The position numbers and the translations under genes are program-made. The notes under the pieces are model-generated. The model was given only the letters and a program-made list of their open reading frames with translations. It was not told the origin of the DNA and searched no databases. From NCBI GenBank assembly GCA_027596945.1, contig JADGJH010001279.1, positions 1-10,923 of the forward strand: a stretch of DNA of 10,923 bases, in the 5' to 3' direction. The first letter of the stretch is position 1. Each line of letters opens with the position of its first letter. This document shows positions 8,102-10,923 of this stretch, one piece after another. The stretch is from Physocladia obscura. Its lineage: Eukaryota; Chytridiomycota; Chytridiomycetes; Chytridiales; Chytriomycetaceae.

Positions 8102-10853
8102 TCATCTGCCTCCTCCAACAAGACCTCCCTTCCTGGCATGAACTCGTTCTGCATCCGCTCCAGCACTTTCACCCTTTCTTCTCAAATCTCCAACTTTGCC
8201 GGCCAACTCTTCCGCAGTTGTATCAAGCCACTGTAAGCTTGTCAAATGTGTATCCAGGATTCTTACAATTTTTGATACCGTGCTGCTATTGCTTTCTTCA
8301 CCACCACCACCGTCTGGTCCTCCATTACTCTTTGCACTGTTGATTTCGTCAATAATAGCCCCTAGCTGCCGGGCCATATCGTCAACCTGCTTGTTCAATC
8401 CTTCGGCAACAATATACGCTTTTTCACGCTCCTCGTCCGCACTTGTCATGCGAATCGGTTGCTGGAGAATATTCACGTTTGATGAACCCCCAGCACCTCC
8501 TTGTTGCTGTTGCTGCTGCTGTTGTTGCTGCTGCTGCTGTTGCCCGGAAACCCCCAGTGATAACGATCCTTGCTGTGTCTGTTCACTTGACTGTGGTGTG
8601 GTACCATCAAACATTTGTCGAACCGTGACTTCATACTGATCCAATACCGCGGCAAGTTCCGCTTGCTGTGCGTCAATATAGTCAAGAGTTTGTTCAATCT
8701 GTGTCTGCGTTTCATCGACATTCGTGATACTTTGATACAACTTTGAAATCTGGTAAAGTTGAGACAGAAAATGTTTTGAATTTTCGCAAAACTACCTTAA
8801 AAACAAAACTTACATCATGCCCGTTTTCAATCAGCATTCGATCCCAAAGACTGACTTCGACTGCTTGGCGATGAAAATCTTTTGTGCAATTGTCCAGATC
8901 TTGTTGCCATTTCGTCAGCATTTCATCCAATGTTTTTCCTTTCAATGACTTCAAGCCTGGTGGCGGGGCTAATGCTGTGGAAGCAGAAGCAGAAGCATCC
9001 CCATTCCCTGCTGCTGCACTTGATGATGAGTCTGCTCCTGACTTTGTTGCCGCTATTTAAAAAATTGAATTAATAAAATAAAACTATAGAACAACAAGCA
9101 TACTTGGAGCTAAATCTTTGACGTTTAATGGACCAGGCGTTCTAAGAAAAAAAAATTACCCCTTGAGTTAATAATAAATCTACAATAAAAAATTTGAAAA
9201 CCCTTACAATGCTGAACTTGCAGTGCCAAGCTTTGATGCGTCGGCTAGGGAGAAAAAAAAAAGATTAGAAAAAAAAATAAAATAAAAAATAAAAAATAAA
9301 ACGTAAATTGCCTACCCGCCGATGGTGTGGGTACCCCAAATGTGACTGTTTTCGCAGGCTGAGCTGGAGTTGACGCGGCTGCAACAGGATTAGAAGAAGA
9401 AGCAGCAGTCGAAGTCGAAGTGGCTGCAGGAGCCCCAAATAAGTTGAATGCAGGAGCTGCAGCAGTTGAAGAAGCCGTGCCAGTCGTGCTTGCAGCAGCA
9501 GATTGTCCAAAATTAAATCCAGTAGTAGCAGGTGCTGAAACAGCTGGTTTTGCAGAAGTCGATGAAGGGGCTCCAAAAAGACCACTGCCTGTCGGAGCAG
9601 CTGCCCCTGCTGTTGCCGGAGCAGCCGTCACTCCTGTTGCCGGAGCAGGAGCCGCACTACCGAATAAACTTCCGCCAGTTGCAGGTGCTGCAGTCGCTGA
9701 TCCAAATAATCCACCACTACTACCGCTAGTTGAAGTTGGGGCACCAAACAACCCACTACCACTAGCAGCACCTGAAGTTGGAGCCACGCCAAATAAGCCT
9801 CCACCGGTCGTTGAAGCAGCGGCAGTAGATCCCGATCCAAACAAACCACCGGCTGGCGTCGCTCCGCCAGTATTAGCCGCAGGCGCAGCAGTCGATCCAA
9901 AAAGGCCACCAGCTGGTTTAGCGGCCGTCGCCGCAGGTGCGCCAAAAGAAAAGCCTCCACCAGCCGTTGCTGCTGGTGCCGGTGCAGCAGCAGAGGCAGC
10001 AGGCCCACCAAATGAAAAACCGCCACCACCAGTGGCAGTACCAGTAGCACCAGTAGCAGCCGGTGTTGCACCAAATAATCCACCTCCTCCTGCAGCAGGA
10101 GCCGCAGGTGCACCAAACAATCCAGCGCCACCACCGGCTGGTTGCGTTGTGCCAAATAGTCCACCACCACTAGCACCTGATGATGCTGGCGCTGCACCAA
10201 ACAATCCACCACCACCTGCAGTTGCTGCAGGTGCTATTGATTTAAATTATGTTTCAATAAATAGTTAATTTTTTTTGGGGATTCATACCGCCAAAGTTAA
10301 ATCCACCGCCTCCGCCGCCAGCAGCTGGGGTAGGTGCAGAAGACGCAGCACCAAATAATCCACCACCGCCACCAGTAGCCGTTGAAGCCGGAGCTGCCGA
10401 TCCGAATGCAAAGCCGCCAGTAGCAGCCGGAGCACCAAACGAGAAACCGCTAGATGCTGGTGCTGTAGCGTGATTTTTTTTGTTTTGTTTTTTTGCAGGA
10501 GGATAGATAGGGAGCGAGAAATAGACAAAGAAACACGCCCAACAAATAAAAAACAAAAAACCAACCCCGAAACAACAGCGAAGCGAAAGAAAAAACAGTA
10601 GATAAATAATAAAAACAAAAAACAGGCAAAAAAAAACGCGGCGTTTCGTGTTTTCGCGTGTTTTGAGTCAGTCAGTCCAGCACGAAAAAAATTGTGTGAA
10701 AATTCAACGTTCAGTGAGAAATAATACAACAAATAAATGACAGACACGCACCTTGCTGTTGTTGCTGTTGCTGTTGTTGTGGCTGTGCAGCAGCACCAAA
10801 CGAGAATCCACTGCCACTGTTACCGGTGCCCGCCGGCTGGCCAAAATTGAAGC
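8102..10853 (-). CDS. NSP1: Nucleoporin Nsp1/Nup62 family, FG-repeat protein (N-terminus off the right edge)
   Basis: This is a nuclear pore central-channel nucleoporin: its FG repeats bind transport receptors and its C-terminal coiled coil anchors it in the pore. Exons: 10752-10853, 10289-10462, 9316-10233, 9208-9244, 9104-9141, 8814-9052, 8102-8749; all junction phases agree. About 718 residues are visible. Residues 1-398 are Gly/Ala/Ser/Pro-rich with about 13 LFG repeats (mostly GLFG) and 8 FxFG (FSFG, FNFG, FAFG), with almost no charged residues. A Ser/Ala linker follows. The Nsp1_C domain starts near 457 (LKGKTLDEMLTKW, then VSLWDRMLIENG) and continues after a GTAAGT intron with ISKLYQ, LDYIDAQQAEL and later HLTSLQWLD, all typical of Nup62/Nsp1. 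About 14 Gln interrupt the coiled coil at 573-586. The stop is TGA at 8102-8104. The first exon is not identified; a GTATTT donor at 10903 would give a 50-nt intron with a coding scrap at 10904-10923, but this is unproven. Confidence 0.93.
8501..8542 (-). repeat. CAG/CAA microsatellite coding for polyglutamine
   Basis: Fourteen consecutive Gln codons, mixed CAG and CAA, lie inside the C-terminal coiled-coil domain of the nucleoporin and are followed by a Gly-rich stretch. Mixed codons make it less slippage-prone than a pure CAG run. Confidence 0.9.
10463..10751 (-). other. Long intron (289 nt) in the nucleoporin gene
   Basis: The donor is GTGCGT and the acceptor GCTACAG; it joins the Gln-rich end of the first visible exon to APASSGFSFG in phase 1. 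It is four to six times longer than the other introns of this gene (51-84 nt). It contains a CpG-rich patch with near-repeats of CGTGTTTT (plus strand, about 10638-10658) and several poly-A/poly-T runs. I checked for box C/D snoRNA motifs and saw no convincing C box. Confidence 0.7.
10753..10779 (-). repeat. Second CAA/CAG tract (nine Gln) in the nucleoporin
   Basis: Nine Gln codons form the end of the first visible exon, just before the donor of the 289-nt intron, and are preceded by Gln-Pro. Together with the tract at 8501-8542 it gives this nucleoporin two separate glutamine runs. Confidence 0.85.
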
Positions 10854-10923
10854 CTAACACATTCGAAAGACAAAAATAAATCAATCAATAAATAGTTAAA
10901 TACGTATTCGAGAGAAAACAATC

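Noticed and set aside
8196..8639. A 147-residue plus-strand frame with a polycysteine run
   Set aside because: The Cys run is the antisense of the CAG/CAA glutamine tract, and the minus strand encodes the recognisable Nsp1 coiled coil.
9420..10268. A 282-residue plus-strand open frame rich in Ala, Pro and Val, antisense to the nucleoporin FG repeats
   Set aside because: It is the mirror of a repetitive, locally GC-richer coding stretch. The minus-strand reading gives clear GLFG/FxFG repeats and splices to an Nsp1 C-terminal domain, while the antisense frame crosses that gene's introns and shows no family signal.
10463..10751. A box C/D snoRNA hidden in the long nucleoporin intron
   Set aside because: CTGA-like D boxes occur, but no convincing RTGATGA C box or terminal stem was found.

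Overview
The window is nuclear eukaryotic DNA: AT-rich (G+C visibly well below half), densely packed, and full of short GT-AG introns, mostly 50-78 nt. Reading frames join across these introns with consistent phase. This style suits a fungus, perhaps an early-diverging one, or another small-genome protist. The evidence for the lineage is indirect: intron size, an Nsp1-type nucleoporin, and a plant/animal-type lipoxygenase with a PLAT domain. I would not name a species.

Layout, left to right. (1) Bases 67-241 on the minus strand may be the first exon of a gene leaving the left edge, with a mitochondrial-presequence-like start; this is weak. (2) Bases 242-1287 are AT-rich and hold no gene I can support; the right end is the 3' flank of the next gene. 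(3) Bases 1288-5517 on the minus strand are an 11-exon lipoxygenase gene. I rebuilt it exon by exon: about 1,185 residues, made of a ~465-residue N-terminal extension of unknown type, a PLAT beta-sandwich, and a full lipoxygenase catalytic domain. Nine of its ten splice junctions are well supported; the one between exons 2 and 3 is weak. (4) Bases 5518-5603 are an 86-bp divergent promoter. (5) Bases 5604-7977 on the plus strand are a two-exon gene for a ~773-residue, low-complexity, Ser/Thr/Lys-rich protein that I do not recognise. (6) Bases 7978-8101 are a convergent 3' spacer. (7) From 8102 to the right edge, minus strand, lies the FG-repeat nucleoporin Nsp1/Nup62. Its FG region, linker and C-terminal coiled-coil domain are complete; only the extreme N-terminus is off the window.

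The three main genes do not form a pathway. Lipoxygenase oxidises polyunsaturated fatty acids. Nsp1/Nup62 is a structural and transport component of the nuclear pore. The middle protein is unassigned. The only shared control the sequence suggests is the short divergent promoter between the lipoxygenase and the middle gene, which carries a 9-bp inverted repeat.

The most interesting observations concern the lipoxygenase. It has a large unassigned N-terminal extension. It also has two departures at the metal site: Gly where Asn/His/Ser normally sits four residues after the third His, and a C-terminal Arg in place of the usual Ile/Val at exactly the usual length. I found no CRISPR array, transposon, tRNA or rRNA.
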